DNA from: Amycolatopsis solani
Lineage (GTDB): Bacteria; Actinomycetota; Actinomycetes; Mycobacteriales; Pseudonocardiaceae
Length of the DNA stretch: 64,000 bases
Direction: 5' to 3'
NCBI RefSeq assembly: GCF_033441515.1
Contig: NZ_JAWQJT010000001.1
Coordinates: 682,001 to 746,000, forward strand
Below are positions 16,938 through 26,115 of the stretch, in pieces (within the stretch, counting starts at the first letter, position 1; every line of letters starts with the position of its first letter). The notes below the pieces were generated by a model. The model saw only the letters and a program-made list of their open reading frames with translations, had not been told where the DNA came from and did not search any database. The position numbers were made by a program, and so were the translations under genes.

Positions 16938-18470
16938 TCAGGAGCGGCGGGCCCGCTTCGCCTTGCGCGGCGGCGGCAGGGCGCCTTCCGCACGCAGGCG
17001 CGCGGCGTGCTCGGCCAGCGCGTCCACCAGGTGCGGGACGTCGGCCTTCTCCGGCTGGACGTCGACCCGGAGCCCGAACTCCACCGCGGTTTCAGCGGTC
17101 TTCGGGCCGATGCACGCGACCAGCGTGCGGGTGTGCGGCTTGCCGGCGATGCCGACCAGGTTCCGCACGGTCGAAGACGAGGTGAAGCAGACCGCGTCGA
17201 AGCCGCCGGTCTTGATCATCTCGCGGGTCTCGGCGGGCGGCGGGGCGGCCCGGACGGTCCGGTAGGCCGTCACGTCGTCGATCTCCCAGCCGCGCTCGCG
17301 CAGGCCGGCCGACAGCGTCTCGGTGGCGATGTCCGCCCGCGGGAGCAGCACGCGGTCGACCGGGTCGAGGACGTCGTCGTACGGCGGGAACTCGGCCAGC
17401 AGGCCCTCGGAGGACTGCTCGCCGGACGGGACCAGCTCCGGGATGATGCCGAACGAGCGCACCTTCGCCGCGGTCGACTCGCCGACGCAGGCGATCTTCA
17501 CGCCGGAGAACGCGCGGGCGTCGAGCCCGAACTCCTCGAACTTCTCCCACACCGCGCGGACCGCGTTGGTGGAGGTGAAGACGATCCACTGGTAGCGGCC
17601 GTCGACCAGGCCCTTGACCGAGCGCTCCATCTGCGCCGGGCTGCGGGGCGGCTCGACCGAGATGGTGGGCACCTCGTGCGACGTCGCGCCGTGGCCGCGC
17701 AGGCGCTCGGCCATCTCGCCGGCCTGCTCCTTGGTGCGCGGCACCAGGACCTTCCAGCCGTAAAGCGCGCGCGACTCCCACCAGGACAGCTTCGAGCGCT
17801 GCCCGGCGGCCTGGCCGATCGTGACGATCAGCGGCCCGACGAGCTCGCCCGCGTCGTTGGCGACCTTCTCGAGCGTGGTGTCGAGGGTGCGCTGGGTGTT
17901 GATGGTGCCGTTCGCGGTGACCGCGACCGGGGTCGACGCCGGGACGCCGTTGCCGGTCAGCGCCGACGCGGCCTCGGCCAGGTGGGCCGACGTCGCGTGC
18001 AGCACCAGCGGGCCGGGCGAGGCGGCCAGTGCCGCCCAGTCGACGTCGCCGCGGACGTCGGCCTCGACGTGCGTGCCGCCGAGCGCGACGCCCGCGTACG
18101 CCGGGACGGCCGCGCCCGGGGACACACCCGGGATGACGTCGAACACGGCGCTCGTGCGCGCGACCGCCTGGACCTCGGCCACGACGGCCGGGGTGGTCAG
18201 CGGGTCGCCCGCGACCAGCCGCAGCACCAGCCGGCCGGCCTTCGCTTCGGCGGTCAGGTCCTTGGCGACCTCGGTGGCCTCGCCGACGGCGGGCCGGACT
18301 TCGGCGCCCTCGGCGGCCATGGCCAGCACGGCCTGGGGCACGTCGGGGTCGGTCACCACGACCTCGGCCTTGGTCAGCAGCTCCTGGGCACGGACCGTGA
18401 GCAGGCCGGCGTCGCCGGGCCCGGAGCCCACGAACGCTACGCGCCCAGTGGTCTTTCGCGCGGGGGTCAT
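16938..18470 (-). CDS. hemD: Fused uroporphyrinogen-III C-methyltransferase / uroporphyrinogen-III synthase
   Basis: 510 residues with two domains. Residues 8-245 form a CobA/SUMT-type tetrapyrrole methylase (VAFVGSGPGDAGLLTVRAQE; VIPGVSPGAAVPAYAG), although its catalytic loops are weakly conserved (LRLVAGDPL). Residues 255-495 are a HemD-type uroporphyrinogen-III synthase (GWKVLVPRTKEQ; WIVFTSTNAVRAV; FTSSSTVRNL). This fused form is standard in actinobacteria. It closes hydroxymethylbilane to uroporphyrinogen III for haem and, if the methylase works, starts sirohaem/B12. Lies downstream of rex-hemA-hemC. Confidence 0.93.
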   Translation of the reverse strand: MTPARKTTGRVAFVGSGPGDAGLLTVRAQELLTKAEVVVTDPDVPQAVLAMAAEGAEVRPAVGEATEVAKDLTAEAKAGRLVLRLVAGDPLTTPAVVAEVQAVARTSAVFDVIPGVSPGAAVPAYAGVALGGTHVEADVRGDVDWAALAASPGPLVLHATSAHLAEAASALTGNGVPASTPVAVTANGTINTQRTLDTTLEKVANDAGELVGPLIVTIGQAAGQRSKLSWWESRALYGWKVLVPRTKEQAGEMAERLRGHGATSHEVPTISVEPPRSPAQMERSVKGLVDGRYQWIVFTSTNAVRAVWEKFEEFGLDARAFSGVKIACVGESTAAKVRSFGIIPELVPSGEQSSEGLLAEFPPYDDVLDPVDRVLLPRADIATETLSAGLRERGWEIDDVTAYRTVRAAPPPAETREMIKTGGFDAVCFTSSSTVRNLVGIAGKPHTRTLVACIGPKTAETAVEFGLRVDVQPEKADVPHLVDALAEHAARLRAEGALPPPRKAKRARRS

Positions 18471-18546
18471 TTCTCTCCTCTTGCGGCGGCCGTGCGCGAT
18501 CGCACTGCCACAGGTCTCCTACGTGTTCGAAGCGCTCGCGAGAGCG

Positions 18547-19494
18547 CTACTGGGTGGGACCGGAGAGGGCTCCGGCTCCGAGGTCCAGCAGTTCGGCGGC
18601 CAGGTCCTTGCCCAGCTGGGCGGCCTGGTCCTTGTCGGCCAGCGCGATGGCCCGGACCATGTCCACCGCGCCGTCCTCGCCGTCGACCGCGGCGGTGCCG
18701 CGCAGCGAGATCCGTTCCACGACCTTGCCCTCGGCGTCGAGATCTTCGACGATCTCGGCGAGCGCGCCCACCGGCGCGCTGCACCCCGCCTCGAGCGCGG
18801 CCAGCAGAGCACGCTCGGCCGTCACCGCGGCCCGCGTGCCTTCGTCGTCCAATGTGGATGCGAGCAGGTGCTCCAGGTCCACGTCGGCGGACCGGCACTC
18901 CACCGCCAGCGCGCCCTGTGCGGGCGCGGGCAGCATCTGGATCGGGTCGAGGGTCTCGGTGATCGCCTCGGCCAGTCCGACCCTGGCCAGTCCGGCACGC
19001 GCGAGCACCACGGCGTCGAGCTCGCCGTCGGTGACCTTGCGCATGCGGGTGTCGATATTGCCGCGAATCGGCACGATTTCCAAACCGAGACCCAGCGCGC
19101 GCAGTTGCGCGGTGCGGCGCGGCGAGCCGGTGCCCACTGTGGACCCGGGCAGCAGCTCGCCCAGCGTGAGCCCGTCGCGCGCGATGAGCGCGTCCCGCGG
19201 GTCTTCCCGCGGCGGCACGGCGGCGAGCGAAATGCCCGCTTCCGGCGCGGTCGGCAGGTCCTTGTACGAGTGCACGATGACGTCGACCTCGTTGCGCAGC
19301 AACGCTTCCCGCAAAGCCGACGTGAACACGCCGACCCCGATCGTGGGAATCGGCGCGGAGGACTGGTCACCGGGCGTGGTCACCTTGACGATCTCGACCT
19401 CGGCACCGGTGGCGCGCAGGGCGTCGGCGACGGTCCCGGTCTGGGCGAGCGCGAGCTTGGAGCCGCGCGTGCCCATGCGAATGACTCTGGTCAC
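18547..19494 (-). CDS. hemC: Hydroxymethylbilane synthase (porphobilinogen deaminase)
   Basis: 315 residues. Polymerises four porphobilinogens into hydroxymethylbilane. The dipyrromethane cofactor cysteine is in [25 protein letters not shown] at the N-terminus and [20 protein letters not shown] in the middle are typical. Starts with GTG two bases after the hemA stop (TAG-TA-GTG), implying coupling. A small inverted repeat AGCGCTC-GCGA-GAGCGCT overlaps its stop at 18531-18548. Confidence 0.95.
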   Translation of the reverse strand: MTRVIRMGTRGSKLALAQTGTVADALRATGAEVEIVKVTTPGDQSSAPIPTIGVGVFTSALREALLRNEVDVIVHSYKDLPTAPEAGISLAAVPPREDPRDALIARDGLTLGELLPGSTVGTGSPRRTAQLRALGLGLEIVPIRGNIDTRMRKVTDGELDAVVLARAGLARVGLAEAITETLDPIQMLPAPAQGALAVECRSADVDLEHLLASTLDDEGTRAAVTAERALLAALEAGCSAPVGALAEIVEDLDAEGKVVERISLRGTAAVDGEDGAVDMVRAIALADKDQAAQLGKDLAAELLDLGAGALSGPTQ

Positions 19495-19496
19495 TA

Positions 19497-20804
19497 CTAC
19501 TTCTTCTCTGCTGGGGGCTTCGGGCTCGCCACGGCGGCCGGTGCCTGCGGGTCGAGGCAGAACAGTTCTCGCAACGCGTTCGCGTAGTCGGTGTCGGCCG
19601 TCTCGGCGGCCAGCTGCTTGACCCGCACCGTCGGCGCGTGGAGCAGCTTGTCGACCACCCGGCGGACCGTGCGGCCGACCTCTTCGCGGACGCCGGCGTC
19701 GAGTTCGGGCAGGCGGTTGTCCAGCCGGAGCAGCTCGGCGTCGACGACCTCGGCCGCGCGCTTGCGCAGCGCCGTCACCGTCGGCGTCACCTCGGCGCTG
19801 CGCTGCCCGGCGAGGTAGTCACGCACCTCGTCGAGGACGATCCCGGTCGCCTTGGCGGTCTGGCGCTCGGTGGTCGGGGTGCCGGCTTCGCGCATCCGGC
19901 GCTGGACGGTGGCCAGGTCGACCACGCGGACGCCGTCGAGCTCGCCGACCGCCGGGTCGACGTCGCGGGGCAGGCCGAGGTCGCAGACGACCAGTTCGCG
20001 CCCGCCGCGCGGCCGCACGTGCTCCGGCGTGAAGACGGCGTCCTGCGCGCCCGTGCAGCAGATCACTACGTCGGCGTCGCGCACCGCGTCGGCGACCCCG
20101 GACAGCGGCACCGCGCGGGCGGGCACGCCCTGCTCGGTGACGTTCGCGGCGAGCCGGCGGGCGCGGGCGTCGGTGCGGTTGGCCACGGTGATCTCGCCGA
20201 TCCCGGCCTTGCGCAGCTGGGACGCGCTCAGCGCGCCCATCGAGCCGGCGCCGACGATGACGGCGTGCTTGCCGGTGACGTCACCGGCCGCGGCCAGCGC
20301 CTCGGACACGACCGACGCGCCGAGCTGGTCCAGCCCGGTCTCGGAGTGCACGCGCTTGCCGACGCGCAGCGTGGTCTGGATCAGTTCGTGGAGCGTGCGG
20401 CCGACCGTGCCGGCCTCGCGCGCGGTGGCGTAGGCGGACCGGATCTGGCCGAGGATCTGCGTCTCGCCGACGACCATCGAGTCCAGGCCGGAAGTGACCG
20501 AGAACAGGTGCTCGACGGCGGCGCCGGCGTAGTGGACGTACAGGCTGTCGTAGAGCTCGGCGGGCTCCATCCCGGCCTGGCGGGCGAGCACGTCGGAGAC
20601 GTCGTTGAGGCCGCCGTGGAAGGTCTCGACGACCGCGTAGACCTCGATCCGGTTGCACGTCGAGACGAGCATGACCTCACTGACGTGCTGGGCCTGCTGC
20701 AGCTCGTCGAGCACCTTGCCGACCTCGGGCGCGGGGATCGCGGCGCGCTCCAGCGTGCTCAGCTCCGCACTCCGGTGCGAAAGACCGACCGCCAACACGC
20801 TCAT
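19497..20804 (-). CDS. hemA: Glutamyl-tRNA reductase
   Basis: 435 residues. First enzyme of the C5 pathway: reduces Glu-tRNA to glutamate-1-semialdehyde using NADPH. Catalytic cysteine in [13 protein letters not shown] (C50), [13 protein letters not shown], the NADP site [13 protein letters not shown] (about 187-199), and the dimerisation helix at the C-terminus. Downstream of rex in the order rex-hemA-hemC-hemD, the same as in Streptomyces coelicolor where Rex represses the operon, so redox control is expected. Confidence 0.96.
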   Translation of the reverse strand: MSVLAVGLSHRSAELSTLERAAIPAPEVGKVLDELQQAQHVSEVMLVSTCNRIEVYAVVETFHGGLNDVSDVLARQAGMEPAELYDSLYVHYAGAAVEHLFSVTSGLDSMVVGETQILGQIRSAYATAREAGTVGRTLHELIQTTLRVGKRVHSETGLDQLGASVVSEALAAAGDVTGKHAVIVGAGSMGALSASQLRKAGIGEITVANRTDARARRLAANVTEQGVPARAVPLSGVADAVRDADVVICCTGAQDAVFTPEHVRPRGGRELVVCDLGLPRDVDPAVGELDGVRVVDLATVQRRMREAGTPTTERQTAKATGIVLDEVRDYLAGQRSAEVTPTVTALRKRAAEVVDAELLRLDNRLPELDAGVREEVGRTVRRVVDKLLHAPTVRVKQLAAETADTDYANALRELFCLDPQAPAAVASPKPPAEKK

Positions 20805-20877
20805 GCCGTCACCTCGCTGCCGCTCGGTGATCGCATCAGCGAGCGCGCCGTGTTGAATGATTCACTCGCAGGCTCGC

Positions 20878-21771
20878 TCATGAGCGCACCACCATTTCCC
20901 GTCCGCCGTCCGGACCCGATCCGTTCCCATTCTCGGACGGCGCACCGTGGGCGCGTAATCCGGAATTGCCCTGATCCGCGGCGGCGTCATCCGCGCGGCG
21001 GGCCACATGGAACGAGAGTATCTGCAGCTCCACAGCCAAATCCACTTTGCGGACCTCGATGTGAGCAGGAACCTGCAATACCACCGGGGCGAAGTTGAGG
21101 ATGCACTGGACACCGCCCGCGACCAGCCGGTCACACACCGATTGCGCGGCGGTCGGCGGGGTGGCGATCACGCCGATGGAGATGCCGCGCTCGGCGCAGA
21201 CCCGCGGGATGTCGTCCATGTGCGACACCGGGAGCCCGCCGACTGGCACGCCGATCAGGTCCGCGTCCAGGTCGAACAGGGCTTCCACCGGGAAGCCGCG
21301 CCCCGGGAAGCCGCCGTAGTTCGCCAGCGCGTGACCCAGGTTGCCGATCCCGACCACGGCCACCTTGTGCTGCCGGGTCAGGCCGAGGATGCGCTCGATC
21401 TGGCTCACCAGGACGCTGACTTCGTAGCCGACGCCGCGGGTGCCATAGGAGCCAAGGTACGAGAGATCTTTGCGCAATTTCGCGGAATTGACGCCCGCGG
21501 CTTGGGACAGCTCTTCGCTCGACACCGTGGTGGCACCCTGGTCACGCAGCCCGGACAGCACCCGCAGGTAGACGGCGAGCCGCGCGACGGCCGCTTCGGG
21601 GATCGACTTCGCCCGGACGGCCTCGGGGGCATCCCCGTTGCGCTCGGCGGGCACGGCCGGTATCTCGGCGGTGGGAGCGTTGTCGGCATCCGGCACGGCT
21701 TGACGGCGGGGCCGACGTGGCGCCCGGCCCGGGGAGTCCGCCGCGTCGCGCCTCCCCCGCTGTGTCACCAC
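20878..21771 (-). CDS. rex: Redox-sensing transcriptional repressor Rex
   Basis: 297 residues. A non-conserved basic/proline-rich N-terminus (1-55), then winged helix (IPEAAVARLAVYLRVLSGL...GVNSAKLRKDLSYLGSYGTRGVGY) and a Rossmann domain (KVAVVGIGNLGHALANY) that reads the NADH/NAD+ ratio. NADH binding releases DNA. Starts with tandem GTG codons (21771 or 21768), TAGGAG upstream. The C-terminus is followed by a disordered tail (NGNGSGPDGG). An operator-like site lies upstream at 21903-21920. Head of the hem operon. Confidence 0.95.
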   Translation of the reverse strand: MVTQRGRRDAADSPGRAPRRPRRQAVPDADNAPTAEIPAVPAERNGDAPEAVRAKSIPEAAVARLAVYLRVLSGLRDQGATTVSSEELSQAAGVNSAKLRKDLSYLGSYGTRGVGYEVSVLVSQIERILGLTRQHKVAVVGIGNLGHALANYGGFPGRGFPVEALFDLDADLIGVPVGGLPVSHMDDIPRVCAERGISIGVIATPPTAAQSVCDRLVAGGVQCILNFAPVVLQVPAHIEVRKVDLAVELQILSFHVARRADDAAADQGNSGLRAHGAPSENGNGSGPDGGREMVVRS

Positions 21772-21902
21772 GCCCGTCGTCTCCTACCCGCTGTGCACCC
21801 GGCGGCCATCGCCACGGCCATGCCGAACTGTGTCTTGACCCAGGACGCGGAGTCCGGTTCGATGCCGGACCGCCCGGGGGCGATGGCCCTACGGTAGACC
21901 AC

Positions 21903-21920
21903 TTGTGAACGCACGCACAA
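21903..21920. promoter_or_regulatory. Rex operator (ROP) upstream of rex
   Basis: TTGTGAACGCACGCACAA: TTGTG and CACAA separated by 8 bp, the 18-bp geometry of known Rex sites (TTGTGAA-N4-TTCACAA); the left half is perfect and the right half keeps CACAA. On the minus strand a possible promoter, TTGTGC - 18 bp - TACCGT, overlaps it, so Rex bound here would block its own operon. Known autoregulation of rex in Streptomyces supports this; the promoter is inferred. Confidence 0.75.
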
Positions 21921-22047
21921 AGTCACTGGTCGGAGGCGGTTCTGGGAGGTGGCCGATCATGACACGGCGTCAGAATCCTTGCCCGCCAGGCTTTTCCGAC
22001 GGGCGGGGGTTGCCTGGTTGCTTCGCTGCGGCGGGGCTGGGATGTCT

Positions 22048-22092
22048 TGAATGACTCATTCATGTCGTTGGACGACATGAATGAGTCATTCA
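22048..22092. repeat. Intergenic inverted repeat, family B copy 2
   Basis: Perfect 21-bp arms (22048-22068, 22072-22092) around TGG; the arm starts TGAATGACTCATTCATG. First of three copies in the 649-bp gap between rex and the molybdoenzyme gene. Apart from the Rex operator and these repeats I see no gene in 21772-22420. Confidence 0.9.
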
Positions 22093-22221
22093 CGTCATCC
22101 GGCGAGGGGTGGGCAGCGGGTCCGCGCGAGCCGATCGGTTCGGACCGGGGCGGGGCCCGGCCGGGCGGGATGGCCGGGCGAGGGCGGGCCGAGCCGGGTG
22201 GCACCGAGCCGGCCGCGGCGA

Positions 22222-22276
22222 GGTCGCGAATGACTCATTCGGGACGTCAGAGGCCGCGAATGAGTCATTCGCGACC
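22222..22276. repeat. Intergenic inverted repeat, family B copy 3
   Basis: Perfect 19-bp arms GGTCGCGAATGACTCATTC (22222-22240) and its complement (22258-22276) with a 17-base loop. The longer loop differs from copies 1 and 2, while the outer GGTCGCGAATGA resembles copies 5 and 6. Confidence 0.9.
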
Positions 22277-22345
22277 CACCGGAACCACCGCGCCAGGCCG
22301 GGTCGGCCCCGCCCCCACCCGAGCCGAACCGGCGGCCGGGACGTC

Positions 22346-22392
22346 TTGAATGACCCATTCACCTCATCCCACGACATGAATGAGTCATTCAA
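22346..22392. repeat. Intergenic inverted repeat, family B copy 4
   Basis: 16-bp arms TTGAATGACCCATTCA (22346-22361) and TGAATGAGTCATTCAA (22377-22392), one mismatch, 15-base loop. It is 28 bp beyond the stop of the molybdoenzyme gene, so it would form at the 3' end of that leftward transcript. Confidence 0.85.
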
Positions 22393-22420
22393 GTCATCTC
22401 CACCCCAGAACCAGACAGCG

Positions 22421-23974
22421 TCAGCTTGCGTCGAGGCTCACCGAGTGCCAGCCCGTCGCGCCGTCCGGGACCGGGTCTGCTCGGTTCTCCGTCTGCGTGT
22501 ACCCGTCCTGGTCCGTGGCCCGGACGAACGCCTGGTGCGTCCCCGGCGGCACGTCGAGCTCGATCCACCACATCCGCCACGTGTCCTTGCTCACCTCGGC
22601 CGACAGCACCGCCGGTTGCCAAGCGCCCTGGTCGAGGCGGACCTCCACCTTCGCGATGCCCGTGTGCTGGGCCCACGCCGTCCCCGCCAGGCGGACCTTG
22701 CCCGCCGGGACGCGCGCGAAGCCGCTCGGGGTGTCGATGCGGGACTCCGTCTTGATCGGGGCCTGCTCGCCCCAGCCCCGGCTCAGCCAATACGCCTGCC
22801 GGTCGCTCCACTTCGTGAACTCCAGCGACTGGACCCACTTCGTCGCCGACACGTAGCCGTACAGCCCGGGGATCACGAGCCGCGCCGGGAAGCCGTGCTC
22901 GATCGGGAGGGGCTCGCCGTTCATGCCGATCGCCAGCATCGCGCCGCGCTGGGGGTCGAGGGCGACGTTCGCCGGGGTGCCGCACGTCCAGCCGTCGACG
23001 CTGGTGGCGAACATCTGCTCCGCGCCCGCCTGGACGCCGGCCTGGTCGAGCAGGTCGACGAGGTCGACGCCGAGCCAGGTCGCGTTCGAGATCAGCGGGC
23101 CGCCGACCTCGTTGGACACGCACGTCAGCGTCACCCGGCGCTCGACCAGCGGCCGGTTGCGGATGTCCGCGTAGGAAAACGTCACCTCGCGGTCGACCAG
23201 CCCGTGGATGCGCAGGCTCCAGTCCTCGGTCCGGATCTGCGGCACGACCAGCGCGGTGTCGATGCGGTAGAAGTCGCCGTTCGGCGTGATGAACGGCGGT
23301 GAGCCGAGCTTCGCGAAGTCCGCGTCCGCGGGCAGCGGCGGCGCGGTCCGCGCCGGCACCAGCGGCCCGACGGCGGCGCGGGAGTCCTCGGCGTTCGAGC
23401 TGGTCCCGGCCACCTGGCCGACGACGGCCGCGACGCCCGAGCCCGCGACGACGCCGACCCCGGCGCGCAGGAACTTCCGGCGGTCGAAGCCGCGGTCCTG
23501 GACCACGTCCTGGGGCAGCGCGATCCGGTGCAGCCAGGTGAACACCGCGAGCCCGGCGACGAGGGCGGCGACCGGCGCGAGCAGCGACACCTGCCCCAGG
23601 TCGGAGCGCGCGTACACGGCGGCGACCCCGGCCGCGCCGAGCACGAAGACCAGGATCTGCCCGGCCCGCGGCGTCCGGCGCGAAAGCTGCCCGGCCAGCA
23701 GCGCGAACAGGACCAGCACCACGGCGAGCCCGAGCTTCAGCACCGGCTTGTCCCAGGTGCCCAGCGTCCGCTCGGCCCACTTCACGATGCCGGTCGGGCT
23801 GTGGTCGATCACGTAGTTCGCCACCGCGATGAACGGCGAAGCCGTGTACCCGACGAAGCCGGCGACCAGGTGCCCCACGCCGAGGGCAGCGGCCAGCGCC
23901 AGGATCCCGATCAGGGTCGCGACCGGCAGCGAAAGCCGGCGCGCGGCCGGTGGTGCGTCCTGCAGAGTGCTCAC
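22421..23974 (-). CDS. Membrane-anchored sulfite-oxidase-like molybdopterin oxidoreductase
   Basis: About 517 residues. The N-terminal 160 residues hold four or five membrane helices. An RRKFL segment follows (about 164-168), resembling a twin-arginine motif, then the molybdopterin domain of the sulfite oxidase family with the molybdenum-ligand cysteine in RVTLTCVSNEVGG and GLYGYVSATKWVQSLEFT, and a C-terminal dimerisation (Mo-co dimer) domain. The family oxidises or reduces small S- or N-oxides; the membrane domain suggests coupling to the respiratory chain. Start uncertain: GTG 23974 is chosen, but TTG codons at 24004 and 23995 are possible and the ribosome-binding sites are poor. Confidence 0.87.
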   Translation of the reverse strand: MSTLQDAPPAARRLSLPVATLIGILALAAALGVGHLVAGFVGYTASPFIAVANYVIDHSPTGIVKWAERTLGTWDKPVLKLGLAVVLVLFALLAGQLSRRTPRAGQILVFVLGAAGVAAVYARSDLGQVSLLAPVAALVAGLAVFTWLHRIALPQDVVQDRGFDRRKFLRAGVGVVAGSGVAAVVGQVAGTSSNAEDSRAAVGPLVPARTAPPLPADADFAKLGSPPFITPNGDFYRIDTALVVPQIRTEDWSLRIHGLVDREVTFSYADIRNRPLVERRVTLTCVSNEVGGPLISNATWLGVDLVDLLDQAGVQAGAEQMFATSVDGWTCGTPANVALDPQRGAMLAIGMNGEPLPIEHGFPARLVIPGLYGYVSATKWVQSLEFTKWSDRQAYWLSRGWGEQAPIKTESRIDTPSGFARVPAGKVRLAGTAWAQHTGIAKVEVRLDQGAWQPAVLSAEVSKDTWRMWWIELDVPPGTHQAFVRATDQDGYTQTENRADPVPDGATGWHSVSLDAS

Positions 23975-24038
23975 GCCTCCATCTTCGGAGCGCAAGCCCG
24001 CCAAGGCGGCCCGAAGACGCTTACGGACGTGTTACGGC

Positions 24039-24275
24039 TCAGGCCAGCGCTCGCCGCAGCCGGTCCTCTTCGACGCGCCAGTAGCCGTGCTCGGCGCCGT
24101 CGACCAGGATCACCGGGACGCGGTCGCCGTACTCCGCGCGCCACTCCGGGTCGGTGTCGACGTCCTCGGCCTTCCACGCGACGCCGAGCTCCCCGCAGAT
24201 CCGCGCGACGTCGGCCTCCGCGACCTCGCAGAGGTGGCAGCCCTCGCGGCCCATGACCGTCACTTCGTGCGCCAT
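24039..24275 (-). CDS. Glutaredoxin-like protein (DUF836 type)
   Basis: 78 residues with a CHLC redox motif at 13-16 (GREGCHLCEVAEADV) and a cis-proline segment RVPVILVDGAEHGYW, the minimal thioredoxin fold. ATG with GGAAGGA upstream. In mycobacteria a similar gene (Rv0508) precedes hemA; here it is on the same strand, about 2.3 kb upstream of rex. Probably reduces mixed disulfides in a mycothiol background; partner unknown. Confidence 0.82.
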   Translation of the reverse strand: MAHEVTVMGREGCHLCEVAEADVARICGELGVAWKAEDVDTDPEWRAEYGDRVPVILVDGAEHGYWRVEEDRLRRALA

Positions 24276-24285
24276 GACGTCCTTC

Positions 24286-25797
24286 CTACCGCAGCCGCAG
24301 GCGGCGCAGCTTCCCGGTGGCCGAGTGCGGCAACGACTCGGCGAACTCGACCAGGTGCGGCACCTTGTACCCGGCCAGGTGGGCCGCGCACTGGTCGACG
24401 ACCTGCTGCTCGGACAGCGCCGCCCCGGCCGCCGGCACGACGAACGCCTTCACCGCTTCGCCACTCCGCTCGTCCACGACGCCGACGACCGCCGCCTCGG
24501 CGACCTCGGGCAGCTGCCCGATGACCTCCTCGACCTCGTGCGGGAAGACGTTGAAGCCGTTGACGATGATCAGGTCGTTGGCCCGGTCGACCAGGTGCAG
24601 GTCGCCGTCGACGTCGAGGTAGCCGACGTCGCCGGTGCGGTACCAGCCCTCGTCGTCCGGCCCGTGCTCGCCGTCGGGCCAGTAGCCGGAGAACAGGTTC
24701 GCGCCGCGGATCGACACCAGCCCGGTCTCGCCTTCGGCCTCGAAGACGTCGTCGACGTCGTCCGGGTCGAGCGGCACGGACTGGTCGCTGCCGTCGCTGT
24801 CGACCAGCCGCAGCTCGATCCCGGGCAGCGGGCGGCCGACCGAGCCCGGCTTCGGGTAGCCCGTGACCAGCGTCGACGTGACCACCGGCGCGCATTCGGT
24901 GAGGCCGTAGCCCTCGTAGACGTCGACGCCGGCGGCCTCGCGGATGGCGGTCAGCACCTTCGGGTGCAGCGGCGCGGCGCCGGACGTCATCCGGCGCACG
25001 GTGGCCAAGCCGCGGCGCAGTTCGTCGGCGCCGAGCGCGGCGAACTCGGCGTACATGGTCGGGACGCCGGTGATCGTGGTGACGCCGTGCTCCGCGCAGT
25101 CGTCCAGGGTGCGCTGCGCCTCGAAGCGCTCGGACAGGACGGCGGTCGCGCCGACGGCGACGGCGTGCAGCAGCCCGGGCCCCAGGCCGTAGACGTGGAA
25201 GAGCGGGATGGTGAGCAGCACGCGGTCGTCGTGCTCGAGGCTGCCTTCGACGTGGCTGAGCTGCTCCAGGTTCGCCAGCAGCGCGCGGTGCGACAGCATC
25301 ACGCCGCGCGGCGGCCCGGTGGTGCCCGAGGTGTACGAAACGACGGCGATGTCCTCGCCGGCGCGGCCCGCATCGACGAATTCGACTACTCCATCCGGGT
25401 CGCTTCGCGGAGTGACCCCGCTCACGCCGTCCGGCAGCTCCGCTTCGGCGTCCCGCTGGATGACAACCTTGGCACCGCTGTGCGCGAGCAGCTTCGCCAG
25501 TTCGGGGCCGGGCACCTGCGGCGACAGGGGCACGACGACCGCGCCGGCGCGCAGCGCGCCGAAGAAGGCGACCGCGAAGTCGACCGACGTCGGCAGCCGC
25601 AGCGCGACCGGGTCGCCGGGCGCGACGCCCGCGTCCGCGAGTGCCTGGGCCTGGACCTGCGCGGCCGCTTCGAGCTGCCGGTGGGTCAGTGCGCGGCCCG
25701 ACCCGGTTTCGCGCACGGCCGGGTGGTCCGGCCACGTGGCCGCGGCCCGCGTGAGCAGCCCGCCGACCCCCGACGTCGTCCCCTCTGGAGCACTCAC
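24286..25797 (-). CDS. AMP-dependent acyl-CoA synthetase/ligase
   Basis: 503 residues, ANL superfamily. P-loop VSYTSGTTGPPRGVML (A3), GYGLTECAPV (A5), GWYRTGDVGYLDVDGDLHLVDR (A7/A8) and the catalytic lysine in HSATGKLRRL (A10). It activates a carboxylate, probably a medium- or long-chain fatty acid, as acyl-AMP and transfers it to CoA. GTG start. Only 10 bp separate it from the glutaredoxin-like gene downstream. It diverges from the bldN locus across a 195-bp gap. Substrate cannot be told. Confidence 0.9.
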   Translation of the reverse strand: MSAPEGTTSGVGGLLTRAAATWPDHPAVRETGSGRALTHRQLEAAAQVQAQALADAGVAPGDPVALRLPTSVDFAVAFFGALRAGAVVVPLSPQVPGPELAKLLAHSGAKVVIQRDAEAELPDGVSGVTPRSDPDGVVEFVDAGRAGEDIAVVSYTSGTTGPPRGVMLSHRALLANLEQLSHVEGSLEHDDRVLLTIPLFHVYGLGPGLLHAVAVGATAVLSERFEAQRTLDDCAEHGVTTITGVPTMYAEFAALGADELRRGLATVRRMTSGAAPLHPKVLTAIREAAGVDVYEGYGLTECAPVVTSTLVTGYPKPGSVGRPLPGIELRLVDSDGSDQSVPLDPDDVDDVFEAEGETGLVSIRGANLFSGYWPDGEHGPDDEGWYRTGDVGYLDVDGDLHLVDRANDLIIVNGFNVFPHEVEEVIGQLPEVAEAAVVGVVDERSGEAVKAFVVPAAGAALSEQQVVDQCAAHLAGYKVPHLVEFAESLPHSATGKLRRLRLR

Positions 25798-25918
25798 CCG
25801 CGGCCCGCCTTTCTCCGATCCCGGCCAAAGCGTTGCAAGTCTGTCATTCGGAGCGACGTCATGGGTGCTGACCGCGAGCGTCGCTTCTTCGCAACCCCGG
25901 AGCCACTACCTACTTCGC

Positions 25919-25948
25919 GGTAACTACACGTATGCTGCACTGCGTCGC
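25919..25948 (+). promoter_or_regulatory. Weak BldN-like promoter candidate ahead of the bldN leader ORF
   Basis: GGTAAC - 18 bp - CGTCGC, 45 bp before the leader ORF. Known BldN promoters in Streptomyces are close to CGTAAC-N16-CGTTGA, so the -35 fits better than the -10 and the spacing is long. It would imply autoregulation. Confidence 0.25.
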
Positions 25949-25992
25949 GGGGTGGTGTTGATCACCGCCGCGACCGGAGAGAGGGAGTCGCC

Positions 25993-26115
25993 GTGACGAA
26001 CTTGCTTGCCCACGAAGTCGTGGGGCACGCGAGCCGGCAGGCCCCTGCTCGTCCGGGTTCCGGGGGTCCAGTGGCCCGTGGGGCCAGCTTCGCCGCCGGA
26101 GGTGCCGCCCGATGA
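25993..26115 (+). CDS. 40-codon leader ORF overlapping the bldN start
   Basis: GTG at 25993 with GGGAG 6 bp upstream opens a 40-residue frame beginning MTNLLAHEVVGHASRQ and ending GAAR; its TGA shares bases with the bldN ATG (ATGA, 26112-26115). The C-terminal half is Gly/Ala/Arg-rich. I do not recognise it. The overlap and a second good ribosome-binding site (GGAGG, 9 bp before the bldN ATG) suggest that translating this ORF influences bldN translation. It may be a regulatory leader, a tiny protein, or chance in a GC-rich leader. Confidence 0.5.
   Translation: MTNLLAHEVVGHASRQAPARPGSGGPVARGASFAAGGAAR

Noticed and set aside
16287..18962. 891-residue antisense frame over hemB and hemD
   Set aside because: No domain, low-complexity composition, and both sense genes are certain.
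20851..20877. TTGAATGATTCACTC near the rex-hemA gap as a seventh family B copy
   Set aside because: It has only one partial, altered half and no matching complementary arm.
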